34,603 bases of DNA from a virus: IMG/VR virus record IMGVR_UViG_3300042542_001813, positions 1 through 34,603 of that record, one strand, 5' to 3'. Below are positions 17,038 to 23,583 of the stretch, piece by piece. The translations under genes and the position numbers were made by a program. Position 1 is the first letter of the stretch. Each line of letters opens with the position of its first letter. Under the pieces are notes generated by a model that was given only the letters and a program-made list of their open reading frames with translations, was not told the DNA's origin and did no database searches.

Positions 17038-17262
17038 ATGGAATATTACGGAAGGATAGTAACAAATCAACAAGCAAATGAACTACAAGGTACGTTCATT
17101 GATGCTGACACATTTTTTAATTTTGTTCAAGATATAAATGGAGTTTATTTTTTATTTTTAAGTGAACAAGATGAACAAGATGTATTAAATACGGAATACG
17201 CTTATTTATTAGATATTCCATTAAGTCCTTATACACCACCACCAACACCACCAATACCATGA
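17038..17262 (+). CDS. Small acidic protein with proline tail after the third adhesin
   Basis: A 74-residue acidic protein (FIDADTFFNFVQDINGVYF, LSEQDEQDVLNTEYA) that ends in a proline-rich tail (PPPTPPIP). It fits the pattern of small acidic genes after each adhesin. No family recognised. It ends in an ATGA overlap with the holin-like gene. Confidence 0.5.
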   Translation: MEYYGRIVTNQQANELQGTFIDADTFFNFVQDINGVYFLFLSEQDEQDVLNTEYAYLLDIPLSPYTPPPTPPIP

Positions 17263-17465
17263 AAGAAGCATTAGAATTAATAAAAAAATACGGTGCTACA
17301 GCTGTTTTAGTAGCATGGTTATTTCACACTAACATGAGAGTTGCATCGTTAGAATCTAAACTTTATAAGTGTTTAGAATCAGAAAAATTTGAAAGACAAG
17401 AGCAACAAAGAATGAGTGAAGCTATCTTATCAAAAGAAATAAATTATGAAGCTAAAAGTAGTTAG
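17259..17465 (+). CDS. Holin-like single-span membrane protein (BhlA-like)
   Basis: A 68-residue protein with one hydrophobic segment at about 11-26 (YGATAVLVAWLFHTNM) followed by a charged, coiled-coil-like tail (ESEKFERQEQQRMSEAI). This layout fits the BhlA/UviB-type holin-like proteins and would place the tail in the cytoplasm. It lies immediately before a lysin candidate and overlaps it by 20 bases, the arrangement of a lysis cassette. Function is inferred from layout; a spanin-like or tail membrane role is not excluded. Confidence 0.5.
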   Translation: MKEALELIKKYGATAVLVAWLFHTNMRVASLESKLYKCLESEKFERQEQQRMSEAILSKEINYEAKSS

Positions 17466-17871
17466 GGAAACTAAAAATGACATTTGTACAATTGGCTCAT
17501 TATTTATTAATGATGTTTTCTTTTGTTATACCTTAGAAGATAAAGATAGAGGATTGAAACAAAGTGATTCTCTTTTATTTATTCAGACAAAAAAGATTTT
17601 CGGGCTTACTGCAATACCTTTAGGATTCTATAAGCTAACAGTTAATCAATCGCCAAAGTTCAAAAGAATGTTACCAAGAATACTTAATATAAAAGGTTTT
17701 GACGGTGTTCTCATGCACAGAGGGAACTCAGCAGACCATTCGCTCGGCTGTATTTTAGTAGGCTATCAAAAAGGCGATAATGCTATATTCGATAGCACTA
17801 AGGCTGAGAATGATTTGGTTAACTTACTATTGTTGCATAAAGATGAAAAACATTCTTTAGAAATTCTATAA
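17446..17871 (+). CDS. DUF5675-like protein, lysin candidate
   Basis: A 141-residue protein. The core is GVLMHRGNSADHSLGCILVG at residues 87-106, with His91, His98, Ser99 and Cys102, an HxGN...SxGCI pattern seen in DUF5675 proteins and loosely similar to the H...S.GC catalytic part of L,D-transpeptidases. This suggests a cell-wall-active enzyme. It starts inside the holin-like gene and is followed by a hairpin, a position where an endolysin is expected, and no other lysin is visible in the genome. The family is my recollection and the activity is inferred. Confidence 0.55.
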   Translation: MKLKVVRETKNDICTIGSLFINDVFFCYTLEDKDRGLKQSDSLLFIQTKKIFGLTAIPLGFYKLTVNQSPKFKRMLPRILNIKGFDGVLMHRGNSADHSLGCILVGYQKGDNAIFDSTKAENDLVNLLLLHKDEKHSLEIL

Positions 17872-17876
17872 AACAA

Positions 17877-17900
17877 AAAAGCACCCCGAAGAATGCTTTT
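17877..17900 (+). terminator. Terminator-like hairpin after the lysin candidate
   Basis: AAAAGCA and TGCTTTT pair over 7 bases around a 10-base loop. The U-run is part of the stem's 3' arm, so it is a weak terminator or attenuator lying just after the stop at 17871. Confidence 0.5.
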
Positions 17901-17970
17901 AAGAGTTGAAATTTTTATGAAAAACACAAAGAACGAAGAGCAAATTTAAACAATTTAAAACAATATACAA

Positions 17971-18180
17971 ATGTTATTACAATTAGTAAATGATACACTA
18001 ACAACAGTAGTTAGTGAAGTAGTTAATACAGCTGTGGCTGTACATGAGGTTACAGGTGGCGGAGCTTTCATTAATGGAGTTGATAATTCAGTAGTCGGAT
18101 CAATAGTTACTTTATTAGTAGCTGCTATCATTCGCCATTGGGAAAAGAAAAAGATAAAAAAGAGAGCAAATAAAGAATAA
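17971..18180 (+). CDS. Small membrane protein, second holin candidate
   Basis: A 69-residue protein with one clear membrane segment at about 39-56 (SVVGSIVTLLVAAIIRHW) followed by a short, very basic C-terminus (EKKKIKKRANKE). The N-terminal half is amphipathic and uncharged apart from a few residues. Small size, one span and a basic end after a lysin are typical of holins. It is the last gene of the late region and is followed by a strong terminator. Either this or the 17259 protein could be the holin, or one could be an antiholin. Confidence 0.5.
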   Translation: MLLQLVNDTLTTVVSEVVNTAVAVHEVTGGGAFINGVDNSVVGSIVTLLVAAIIRHWEKKKIKKRANKE

Positions 18181-18207
18181 AATTTTCTTATTGATTATCA
18201 ATTAGTT

Positions 18208-18241
18208 AGCAATTATTATAAAAAATAGTTGCTTTTTTTTT
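18208..18241 (+). terminator. Strong intrinsic terminator ending the late region
   Basis: AGCAATTAT and ATAGTTGCT pair over 9 positions with one G-U pair and an 8-base loop (18217-18224), followed by a run of T from 18234 to 18241. It separates late genes from the early promoter region. Confidence 0.88.
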
Positions 18242-18274
18242 ATATGCTAATGTTAAAGTGATTAATAAATAGTT

Positions 18275-18282
18275 TAAATTTG
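18275..18282 (+). promoter_or_regulatory. Early promoter candidate (TAAATTTG)
   Basis: TAAATTTG fits the Bacteroidetes -7 element TAnnTTTG, 24 bases before the ATG at 18306 and right after the late terminator. The -33 box is poor (GTTA at 18252-18255 instead of TTTG). Position makes a promoter here very likely, the exact site less so. Confidence 0.55.
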
Positions 18283-18305
18283 CTTTATATTTAAAAACAA
18301 AGAAC

Positions 18306-18506
18306 ATGAAAACAACTAAAGAACAAATCAGACAAAAGTATTCAATTTTAACTTCACAGCTTATTTATAACATTTATGAGCCAGTAGGTGGTTATGATGC
18401 TGAATGGAAAAAGTATTTAGCCAACTTAAACAAAGTAACTAAGCAAACTAAAAAAAATAACTTAGAATATACTTTACAAGAAATGTATCTTAATTATACA
18501 CGTTAA
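18306..18506 (+). CDS. Small early protein, unknown
   Basis: A 66-residue, basic, helical protein beginning MKTTKEQIRQKYSILTSQL. It is the first gene after the late terminator, so probably transcribed early. The first codons are extremely A-rich, shared with the starts at 18521, 20852 and 21391, which favours ribosome loading without a Shine-Dalgarno sequence. No family recognised. Early small proteins at this position often act against host defences or take over the host, but nothing in the sequence shows this. Confidence 0.5.
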   Translation: MKTTKEQIRQKYSILTSQLIYNIYEPVGGYDAEWKKYLANLNKVTKQTKKNNLEYTLQEMYLNYTR

Positions 18507-18520
18507 AAAAACACAAAGTT

Positions 18521-18715
18521 ATGAAAACTACTAAAAAAACAAACGACCAATGGGATGAAATAAATTATCCTGAATTGACAAAAGAAGAAAATCAAACAAT
18601 AAGAAAGGCAAGAAGATTAGGATTTGCAGATTTTTATCCTGCTTTTCCTAATGCAGAAACTCAATCTAAAAGAACATTAAACGGAGCAGTAGAATATATT
18701 AATAAAGTAAAATAA
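18521..18715 (+). CDS. Small early protein, unknown
   Basis: A 64-residue protein with an A-rich start (MKTTKKTNDQWDE) and a mixed helical body containing ARRLGFADFYPAFPNAETQS. No signal, membrane segment or known motif. It lies 15 bases after the previous gene and 9 bases before the next one, so it is part of an early operon. The Tyr/Pro-rich centre might bind a partner, but this is only a guess. Confidence 0.45.
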   Translation: MKTTKKTNDQWDEINYPELTKEENQTIRKARRLGFADFYPAFPNAETQSKRTLNGAVEYINKVK

Positions 18716-18723
18716 TTAAAAAC

Positions 18724-18969
18724 ATGAAAATCACAATCGAAAGAAAAGAAAAAGTACAAATGGAAGTACAACTTCCGTTATTTACTAAACAATACTATCA
18801 TTATTACATGGTAGAAGAAACAAGAACAACCGTTTTATTTTTAGGAGAGTTTGAACATTCAATACAAGTTACTCAACTCATGATGCAATACCCATGCAGC
18901 TATGAACAGATAACAGAAAAAGAATATAACGAAGTATATAACACAATTAAAAAACGAATTTATGAATAA
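18724..18969 (+). CDS. Small early protein, unknown
   Basis: An 81-residue protein (MKITIERKEKVQMEVQLPLF) with a beta-rich first half and helices after about residue 45. The alternating pattern EVQLPLFTKQYYHYYMV and the acidic C-terminal part could be a small beta-barrel or an Arc-like fold, but I recognise neither. It overlaps the next gene by 8 bases, which suggests coupled translation. Confidence 0.45.
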   Translation: MKITIERKEKVQMEVQLPLFTKQYYHYYMVEETRTTVLFLGEFEHSIQVTQLMMQYPCSYEQITEKEYNEVYNTIKKRIYE

Positions 18970-19273
18970 CTCTAATCAAATAGAACTTAACAATAACCTT
19001 GAGTACTGGTATGGTTATATAGATGCTAACTTAGTTAACTATAATCGAATCAACATCAGTAGTGTAAGTTTAGATAATACAACAATGGAAATGTTTATAA
19101 CAGATACTGAAACTCACTTTTGTTTTGACTTCTATAAAAAAGGTCAGGTAGTTGGTAAGCATAAAATCTTTATTGGAAATAATCAATTAGAATTTGATTG
19201 GAACTTACAGTTTAGTCAGGAATTAATTAAAATGTTTAAAAGCATAGATATTAAAAACCAAGTTATATTATAA
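18962..19273 (+). CDS. Small early protein, unknown
   Basis: A 103-residue protein with acidic, aromatic composition (LEYWYGYIDANLVNYNRINI), probably beta-rich. No motif or membrane segment is seen. It starts inside the previous gene. Its stop codon at 19271-19273 overlaps the left end of the palindromic attC-like element, so an insertion of the cassette at this point would have preserved or replaced its last codons; the end of the protein may therefore not be original. Confidence 0.45.
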   Translation: MNNSNQIELNNNLEYWYGYIDANLVNYNRINISSVSLDNTTMEMFITDTETHFCFDFYKKGQVVGKHKIFIGNNQLEFDWNLQFSQELIKMFKSIDIKNQVIL

Positions 19274-19400
19274 CTTATGGTGGCTTTGCGTTCGTTGGGG
19301 ATTTCCAGCACTAAAGCCGATTGATAGTACAAATTTTAATTTAAGCACAAATGATTATAGATAGCACAAAAGCCCCAATGAAGCAAAGCCACTGTTATAC
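19269..19400. other. attC-like integron recombination site (candidate)
   Basis: TATAAC (19269-19274) pairs with GTTATA (19394-19399). Inside it, GTGGCTTTGC (19280-19289) pairs with GCAAAGCCAC (19383-19392), then TTCGTTGGGG (19291-19300) pairs with CCCCAATGAA (19373-19382) with one G-U pair. G19290 stays unpaired. A long imperfect palindrome of about 130 bases with outer core-like boxes, an extrahelical base and a variable centre is the layout of an integron attC site. The spacers next to the outer boxes are uneven (5 and 1 bases) and the core GTTATAC differs from GTTRRRY at one position, so this is a candidate and not proof. Confidence 0.5.
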
Positions 19401-20082
19401 GCAGCCTTTTATCGAGCTGTTTAACGAGGATTGCTTACAAACACTTTCAAGATTTGAAGATAATAGTATTGATTGTGTGATTACAGACCCGCCTTATTCA
19501 GGACTTACAAGCAAGTCAAAAGGAACAGGAAGATTTGCAAATGACGATAACCATATTGAATTTGACGATATGAGTGAAAGAGCCTTTTTGCTTTTTGTAA
19601 AACCTATATTTAGGGAACTTTACAGAACTATGAAATTAGGTTCGCATTTATATTGCTTTACTGATTGGAAACAATTACGAAATATGGCAGATTGTTTAGA
19701 ATTAGCAAGTTTTAAAATAGTAAATATAGTTTGCTGGAATAAAGGGCATTTTGGAACTGGTGCAGGATATAGAAGCCAAGCAGAATATATTTTAGTGTTT
19801 AGTAAAGGATTGCCGAATACATTTAATTTAAAGAATGTAGGTAATGTGATAACTGTATCAAGAGCAAAAGAAGCAATACACCCACATCAAAAACCTACTG
19901 AACTATTAAAATTATTAGTTGAAAACTCAACAAAAGAAGGTGATACTATTTATGACCCTTTTGCTGGAAGTTGCTCAACTTTAAAAACTGCGAAAGCATT
20001 AAATCGAAATTGCAAAGGAAGTGAACTATCAAAAGAATACTGTCAAATGTATGCTGATTTTGAAAACGGACTGCTTCTTTAA
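19351..20082 (+). CDS. DNA adenine-type (N6/N4) methyltransferase, cassette-borne
   Basis: A 243-residue enzyme of the beta type: the catalytic DPPY motif comes first (residues 46-49) and the SAM-binding DPFAGS motif follows at 202-207. It would methylate adenine or N4-cytosine in DNA, probably to protect phage DNA from host restriction. No restriction partner is seen. The listed ATG lies within the attC-like element; a second in-frame ATG at 19378 is also inside it. The conserved part starts only at about residue 21 (IELFNEDCLQTL), just past the GTTATAC core. The gene is therefore probably a recently gained cassette whose start was supplied by the recombination site. Confidence 0.82.
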   Translation: MIIDSTKAPMKQSHCYTQPFIELFNEDCLQTLSRFEDNSIDCVITDPPYSGLTSKSKGTGRFANDDNHIEFDDMSERAFLLFVKPIFRELYRTMKLGSHLYCFTDWKQLRNMADCLELASFKIVNIVCWNKGHFGTGAGYRSQAEYILVFSKGLPNTFNLKNVGNVITVSRAKEAIHPHQKPTELLKLLVENSTKEGDTIYDPFAGSCSTLKTAKALNRNCKGSELSKEYCQMYADFENGLLL

Positions 20083-20117
20083 GGTTGCGTATAACTTACA
20101 TCTTTGCGCAACTTTAT
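20083..20117. other. Right boundary of the methyltransferase cassette
   Basis: GGTTGCGTATAAC at 20083-20095 is the reverse complement of GTTATACGCAGCC at 19394-19406 with one difference. What follows (TTACATCTTTGCGC) resembles the left arm of the first element (TTATGGTGGCTTTGCG), but no matching right arm is found nearby, so this copy looks truncated. AAGGTTGCG and CGCAACTTT can also pair over 9 positions as a local hairpin right after the stop codon. Confidence 0.45.
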
Positions 20118-20150
20118 AGCGACTTATTTAAAATTAAATTAAAAACAAAT

Positions 20151-20414
20151 ATGAATTACACAAAAGGGGAATGGATTAAATCCGAAGGAAATACATCAAC
20201 TTCAGTAGTAAATGTAAAACAATACAATGGTGAAGATGTTTACTATACTTCTGTTTTTACAGCAGTAGAAAGAGAAGCAAATGCTAAATTAATAGCAGCA
20301 GCTCCTGAAATGTTAGAATGTTTATTAAAGTTAACCAGTGATGAACATATTGAACAATCAACTTATAATTATTTTATAAAACAAGCAAAACAAATAATAG
20401 AAAAAACAAAATGA
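20151..20414 (+). CDS. Small phage protein with AKLIAAAPEML motif
   Basis: An 87-residue protein with MNYTKGEWIKSEG at the start and EANAKLIAAAPEMLECLLKL in the middle, a pattern that occurs in many phage early proteins of unknown function. The longer frame from 20085 includes the cassette boundary and reads as non-coding filler (RITYIFAQLYSDLF), so I chose the ATG at 20151, preceded by AAAAACAAAT. It overlaps the next gene by 4 bases. Confidence 0.6.
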   Translation: MNYTKGEWIKSEGNTSTSVVNVKQYNGEDVYYTSVFTAVEREANAKLIAAAPEMLECLLKLTSDEHIEQSTYNYFIKQAKQIIEKTK

Positions 20415-20620
20415 AAATACCAGAAACAATTAAAACAAAAATGACAGAGTATTATACTCATGGAGACCACACAAAGTTAAAGCGTTATGGAATAACAAAG
20501 AAAAAGTATTTCAGCTTAGTTACAATCGGAAAGGCGTTTAAAGAAGGCGAATGTAAAGACGAACTGTTGGATGTAATAGACGAATTTTATAACTTAAAAA
20601 TTAAAAAGTATGGAAAATAA
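20411..20620 (+). CDS. Small basic protein, unknown
   Basis: A 69-residue basic protein (EYYTHGDHTKLKRYGITKKK) with a helical C-terminus (ECKDELLDVIDEFYNLKI). The first half resembles the short DNA-contact segments of phage replication helpers, without a recognisable fold. It shares an ATGA overlap with the previous gene and overlaps the next gene by 11 bases, so the three small genes form one translation unit. No family recognised. Confidence 0.45.
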   Translation: MKIPETIKTKMTEYYTHGDHTKLKRYGITKKKYFSLVTIGKAFKEGECKDELLDVIDEFYNLKIKKYGK

Positions 20621-20834
20621 ATTTTATATAGAAGGATTAACAAAAAGAAGTTTATACACCTTAAATGATATTCAACGAAAAGAAAGTGAACTTTATGATA
20701 CTGCTGAAAAATTAGCAGAATTAAAAAGATTAGAACTTTATGATCAAAATTTAACAGAAAAATACTATATACTTCAAAATCAGATAGAAACAATTACGGA
20801 TAATTTTTTAAATTATAATTCAGTTAAAAATTAA
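20610..20834 (+). CDS. Small coiled-coil protein, unknown
   Basis: A 74-residue acidic protein. Residues about 15-60 form a likely coiled coil (NDIQRKESELYDTAEKLAEL, then Tyr/Leu heptads). It has no membrane segment or known motif. It may bind the product of a neighbouring gene. The 17 bases between its stop and the next ATG contain a TAAATTTG promoter-like element. Confidence 0.45.
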   Translation: MENKFYIEGLTKRSLYTLNDIQRKESELYDTAEKLAELKRLELYDQNLTEKYYILQNQIETITDNFLNYNSVKN

Positions 20835-20838
20835 TTAT

Positions 20839-20851
20839 TAAATTTGTAACC
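20839..20851 (+). promoter_or_regulatory. Promoter/operator-like site TAAATTTGTAACC before the HTH gene
   Basis: TAAATTTG fits the -7 element of Bacteroidetes promoters, ending 6 bases before the ATG, so the RNA would start at or next to the start codon (leaderless). No good -33 box is present. AATTTGTAACC (20841-20851) is the same 11 bases as one half of the palindrome at 21964-21980, which suggests an operator half-site overlapping the promoter. Confidence 0.4.
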
Positions 20852-21097
20852 ATGAAAACACAAGAACAAGCAATCCTAGATGCCTTATTAGGTGGGCAAG
20901 TTATTACAGGCTCAAATGCCTATCAAATAACTAAAAAAGAATGTGCATGTGGCACTCTTAACCTTCACAAAGTATTAGCTAAAATTAGAAAAAAAGGTTA
21001 CACTATTAATGAGCAATGGTGCATCAACTCTAAATCTAATACACGCTTCAAAGAATTTACAATAACCAATAAAAAACAAAAGAAAAATGGAAACTAA
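20852..21097 (+). CDS. Helix-turn-helix protein, candidate regulator
   Basis: An 81-residue basic protein with a likely winged helix-turn-helix in residues about 5-55: AILDALLGGQVITGSNAYQI followed by GTLNLHKVLAKIRKKGYTI. This pattern (a short 'A...I...LL.G..IT...A' start and a 'R.SA-like L...GY.I' recognition part) occurs in small phage HTH proteins. It may regulate early genes: its start overlaps a half-site of the nearby palindrome. Target binding is not shown. It overlaps the SSB-like gene by 11 bases. Confidence 0.6.
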   Translation: MKTQEQAILDALLGGQVITGSNAYQITKKECACGTLNLHKVLAKIRKKGYTINEQWCINSKSNTRFKEFTITNKKQKKNGN

Positions 21098-21341
21098 AAA
21101 CAACTCAGGCGCAATCTTTAAAAACAACAAGACAAAAGAAACGCAACCCGATTATCGTGGTAAGGTAAAAGTAAACAATGTAGAAATGGAAATATCTTTA
21201 TGGTTTAAAGAAAGTCAAAGCGGCAAAAAGTATTTCAGCGCATCATTTCAAGAACCATTTAAAAAAGATAATGAAACAAAGACTTATTCAAATGAAACAA
21301 AGTATACACCTAAAATAGAAGATGATGGGCTACCATTTTAA
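21087..21341 (+). CDS. Small single-stranded-DNA-binding-like protein
   Basis: An 84-residue protein: a basic N-terminus, a beta-rich centre (GKVKVNNVEMEISLWFKESQ, then GKKYFSASFQEPF) and an acidic tip ending DDGLPF at 79-84. An acidic tip closing in Leu/Ile-Pro-Phe is the protein-interaction hallmark of SSB proteins, and a beta-rich core fits an OB-like fold. It precedes an ERF annealase and an exonuclease, the usual partners. The core is not a standard SSB sequence, so the fold is inferred. Its gene is followed by a 49-base A-rich gap. Confidence 0.55.
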   Translation: METKNNSGAIFKNNKTKETQPDYRGKVKVNNVEMEISLWFKESQSGKKYFSASFQEPFKKDNETKTYSNETKYTPKIEDDGLPF

Positions 21342-21390
21342 TCTATTCAGTACAAAAAAGTAAAAATAAAAAGAATTAAATCAATCTATT

Positions 21391-21960
21391 ATGAAAACTA
21401 AAGAACAAACACAGGAAAAAGAATTAACTAACATTGAAAAGTTTATTGCAATTCAAAACGAATTAAAAGTACCAAAAGGTAATATAAATAAATTCGGTAA
21501 TTATAGATACAGAAGTGCTGAAGATATACTTGAAGCCTTAAAACCTATTCTTTTTAAATATAAAGCAGTTTTTAAATTAAGCGACAAATTAGTTCAAATA
21601 GGTAATAAAATATTTGTAAAAGCAATTGCAAGAATAAAAATAGGGGATTTTAAAGAATTTGCTTGCGGATATGCAGAACTTTCAGAACACAAAGGAATGA
21701 GCGCAGAACAGGCAACAGGTACAGCTTCAAGTTACGCTCGTAAATACGCTTTAAATGGTTTATTCTTAATTGATGAAACAGAAAGCGATGCTGACCATGA
21801 TAATAAAAAAGAGGTTGCCCGTAAACCTGTTTTAAATGCAGATACAGAGGCTTTCGGTAAGGCAGTTGAGTATTTAATGAAAGGTGGTTCAATAGATGCT
21901 ATAAAGGCAAAATACGAGGTTAGTCAGGAAGTTGAGGTTAAACTTTTAAAATCAATTTAA
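21391..21960 (+). CDS. erf: ERF-family single-strand annealing protein
   Basis: A 189-residue protein with the core of ERF recombinases: GNYRYRSAEDILEALKPIL (residues about 32-50), KIFVKAIARIKIG, and ATGTASSYARKYALNGLFLI (residues about 109-128). ERF proteins anneal complementary single strands and are used for recombination-based repair and circularisation of phage DNA. It lies between an SSB-like and an exonuclease gene, the expected module. It starts with an A-rich leader (MKTKEQTQ) like other early genes. The symbol is given for the family only. Confidence 0.85.
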   Translation: MKTKEQTQEKELTNIEKFIAIQNELKVPKGNINKFGNYRYRSAEDILEALKPILFKYKAVFKLSDKLVQIGNKIFVKAIARIKIGDFKEFACGYAELSEHKGMSAEQATGTASSYARKYALNGLFLIDETESDADHDNKKEVARKPVLNADTEAFGKAVEYLMKGGSIDAIKAKYEVSQEVEVKLLKSI

Positions 21961-21963
21961 AAA

Positions 21964-21980
21964 GGTTACAATTTGTAACC
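21964..21980. promoter_or_regulatory. 17-base palindrome GGTTACAA-T-TTGTAACC
   Basis: A perfect palindrome with 8-base arms, 3 bases after the ERF stop and 32 bases before the exonuclease gene. No T-run follows, so it is not a terminator. Its right half, AATTTGTAACC, recurs just before the HTH gene at 20841-20851. Candidate operator for a phage repressor, perhaps that HTH protein. Confidence 0.5.
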
Positions 21981-22011
21981 AGTTCAAAAAAAAATAAATT
22001 AAAAATAAATT

Positions 22012-22665
22012 ATGGAAAGTACAATTGAAATATACAGCCCTGAATGGTTTATTAACCGACAAGGTAATTTCACTGGAAGTGAGATTTGGAAGTTAATGAC
22101 TGAAGCACGTTCTAAAAAGGACGTGCTATCTAAAACAGCAGAAACTTATATTCTTGAAAAGGTTTGGGAAAAATTAAGTGGTGAAGTTAAACAAGGCATT
22201 AATAACTTTGCAACTGAATGGGGAAACGATAACGAGCCTATTGCTAAGAAATTCTACACATCCGTAACAGGAAATGAAATAGTAGAAAGTAAATTGCTTT
22301 ATTCAAATGAAATACAAGGCTTAACAGGCAGTCCTGATGGCTTAGTAGGCGAAGATGGCTTAATAGAAATAAAATGCCCTTACAATGGCGCAAATCATTT
22401 AAAACATTGCTTTATTACAAACGATGAAACTTTTTTGAGTGAACAGCCTGAATACTATTATCAGATGCAATGCTATATGTTATTATCAGGCAGAAAGTGG
22501 TGTGATTTCGTTTCTTTTGATCCTCGCATTATTTCTGACTTAGGATTGTTTATTTACAGGGTAAATGCTAATGAAGAAATAATTGAAAAGATGACTGAAA
22601 AAGTAAAGTTAGCAAGGGAATTATTTAATCAATATTTTGAATCATTTAATGGAAAGAAATTATGA
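22012..22665 (+). CDS. YqaJ-type viral recombinase/exonuclease
   Basis: A 217-residue nuclease of the lambda-exonuclease/YqaJ type. Visible motifs: GSPDG at 106-110 (catalytic Asp109), EIKCP at 119-123 (Glu119, Lys121) and a Gln-containing helix YYYQMQCYML near 148-157. These are the conserved residues of PD-(D/E)xK exonucleases that resect double-stranded ends and work with an annealing protein. The ERF gene lies just upstream. The starting Ile-rich stretch before IYSPEWFINRQGNFTGSEI is typical of the family. It overlaps the next gene by 4 bases. Confidence 0.85.
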   Translation: MESTIEIYSPEWFINRQGNFTGSEIWKLMTEARSKKDVLSKTAETYILEKVWEKLSGEVKQGINNFATEWGNDNEPIAKKFYTSVTGNEIVESKLLYSNEIQGLTGSPDGLVGEDGLIEIKCPYNGANHLKHCFITNDETFLSEQPEYYYQMQCYMLLSGRKWCDFVSFDPRIISDLGLFIYRVNANEEIIEKMTEKVKLARELFNQYFESFNGKKL

Positions 22666-23057
22666 ATATAAAAGAATTAAGATACGGTAATTTAGTAATT
22701 GATAATATTGGAATAGTTGAAATTGGCAAAAACGCAAAATTAGAATTTTGTGATATTTATAATCCAATATTAATTAATGAAGAGTGGCTATTGAAATTTG
22801 GTTTTGAATTTGATAATTATCATGTTAGTCCTGATTTTGAAACAGAAAGTGATTATAATCCAATTCAATATTATAAATTAAAAATTAATAAATATTGTAA
22901 TTACTTTTTTGGTTTAATGCCTGATAATTATAATGAATTTGGAATAAAAGCTGCAGACAATGAAATAGTTATAAAATTTGGAATTAAATATGTTCATCAA
23001 TTACAAAATTTATATTATACATTAACTGAAAAGGAATTAATCTGTGAAGAAAATTAA
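22662..23057 (+). CDS. Unknown protein, Bacteroidetes phage family
   Basis: A 131-residue protein. It begins with MNIKELRYGNLVIDNIGIVE and ends with KYVHQLQNLYYTLTEKEL, both of which I have seen at the same places in many Bacteroidetes and their phages, although no function is known to me. The middle contains ILINEEWLLKFGFEFDN, also typical. It is likely a small mixed alpha/beta protein. ATGA overlap with the exonuclease gene; its last bases overlap the NinG gene. Confidence 0.6.
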   Translation: MNIKELRYGNLVIDNIGIVEIGKNAKLEFCDIYNPILINEEWLLKFGFEFDNYHVSPDFETESDYNPIQYYKLKINKYCNYFFGLMPDNYNEFGIKAADNEIVIKFGIKYVHQLQNLYYTLTEKELICEEN

Positions 23058-23583
23058 AGATAAAAAATGCAAGGAGTGTGGTGGAAACTTCACTCCTTTT
23101 AAAACCACTCAAGTTGTTTGCGGTGCTAAATGTGCAGCTAAATTAGCAGAAACTAAAGTATGGAAGGAAAAGAAAAAGGTAATGATTGAAAACACCCGTA
23201 CTCGCACAGAATGGCTTAGTTTACTTCAAATAGTCTTTAATAAGTATATTCGATTAAGAGATGCTAATAAACCATGTATTTCATGTGAAAGACCATTAAC
23301 AAGTAAATTTGATGCTGGACATTTTCTTAGTGTTGGCAGTTATCCAAACTTAAGGTTTAATGAAGATAACGTACATGGGCAATGTGTTTACTGTAATCAA
23401 CATCAGCATGGCAATCAAATTGAATACGGGTTAAGATTACCTTTAAGAATAGGCAATGATGCTTACAATAGACTAATGAATAAAAGAGGGGATGCGCTTA
23501 AACTAACCTTAGATGAAATTAAAGAACTAATTAAAATTTACAAATTAAAAATCAAAGAACATGGAAAAAGCACTAACAATTGA
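23044..23583 (+). CDS. ninG: NinG-like recombination protein
   Basis: A 179-residue protein. Residues 9-31 have four Cys (CKECGG, then CGAKC), a likely zinc site. The centre, PCISCERPLTSKFDAGHFLSV and then NVHGQCVYCNQHQ, is an HNH-like arrangement characteristic of lambda NinG (Rap), a junction-processing endonuclease. It starts at a GTG that overlaps the previous gene. Together with ERF and YqaJ it completes a recombination module. No other start in frame fits better. The C-terminus is basic and overlaps the next gene by 23 bases. Confidence 0.8.
   Translation: MKKIKDKKCKECGGNFTPFKTTQVVCGAKCAAKLAETKVWKEKKKVMIENTRTRTEWLSLLQIVFNKYIRLRDANKPCISCERPLTSKFDAGHFLSVGSYPNLRFNEDNVHGQCVYCNQHQHGNQIEYGLRLPLRIGNDAYNRLMNKRGDALKLTLDEIKELIKIYKLKIKEHGKSTNN

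Noticed and set aside
20085-20150. Upstream extension of the 87-residue gene to 20085
   Set aside because: This part overlaps the cassette boundary repeat and reads as non-coding; the ATG at 20151 has the usual A-rich leader.
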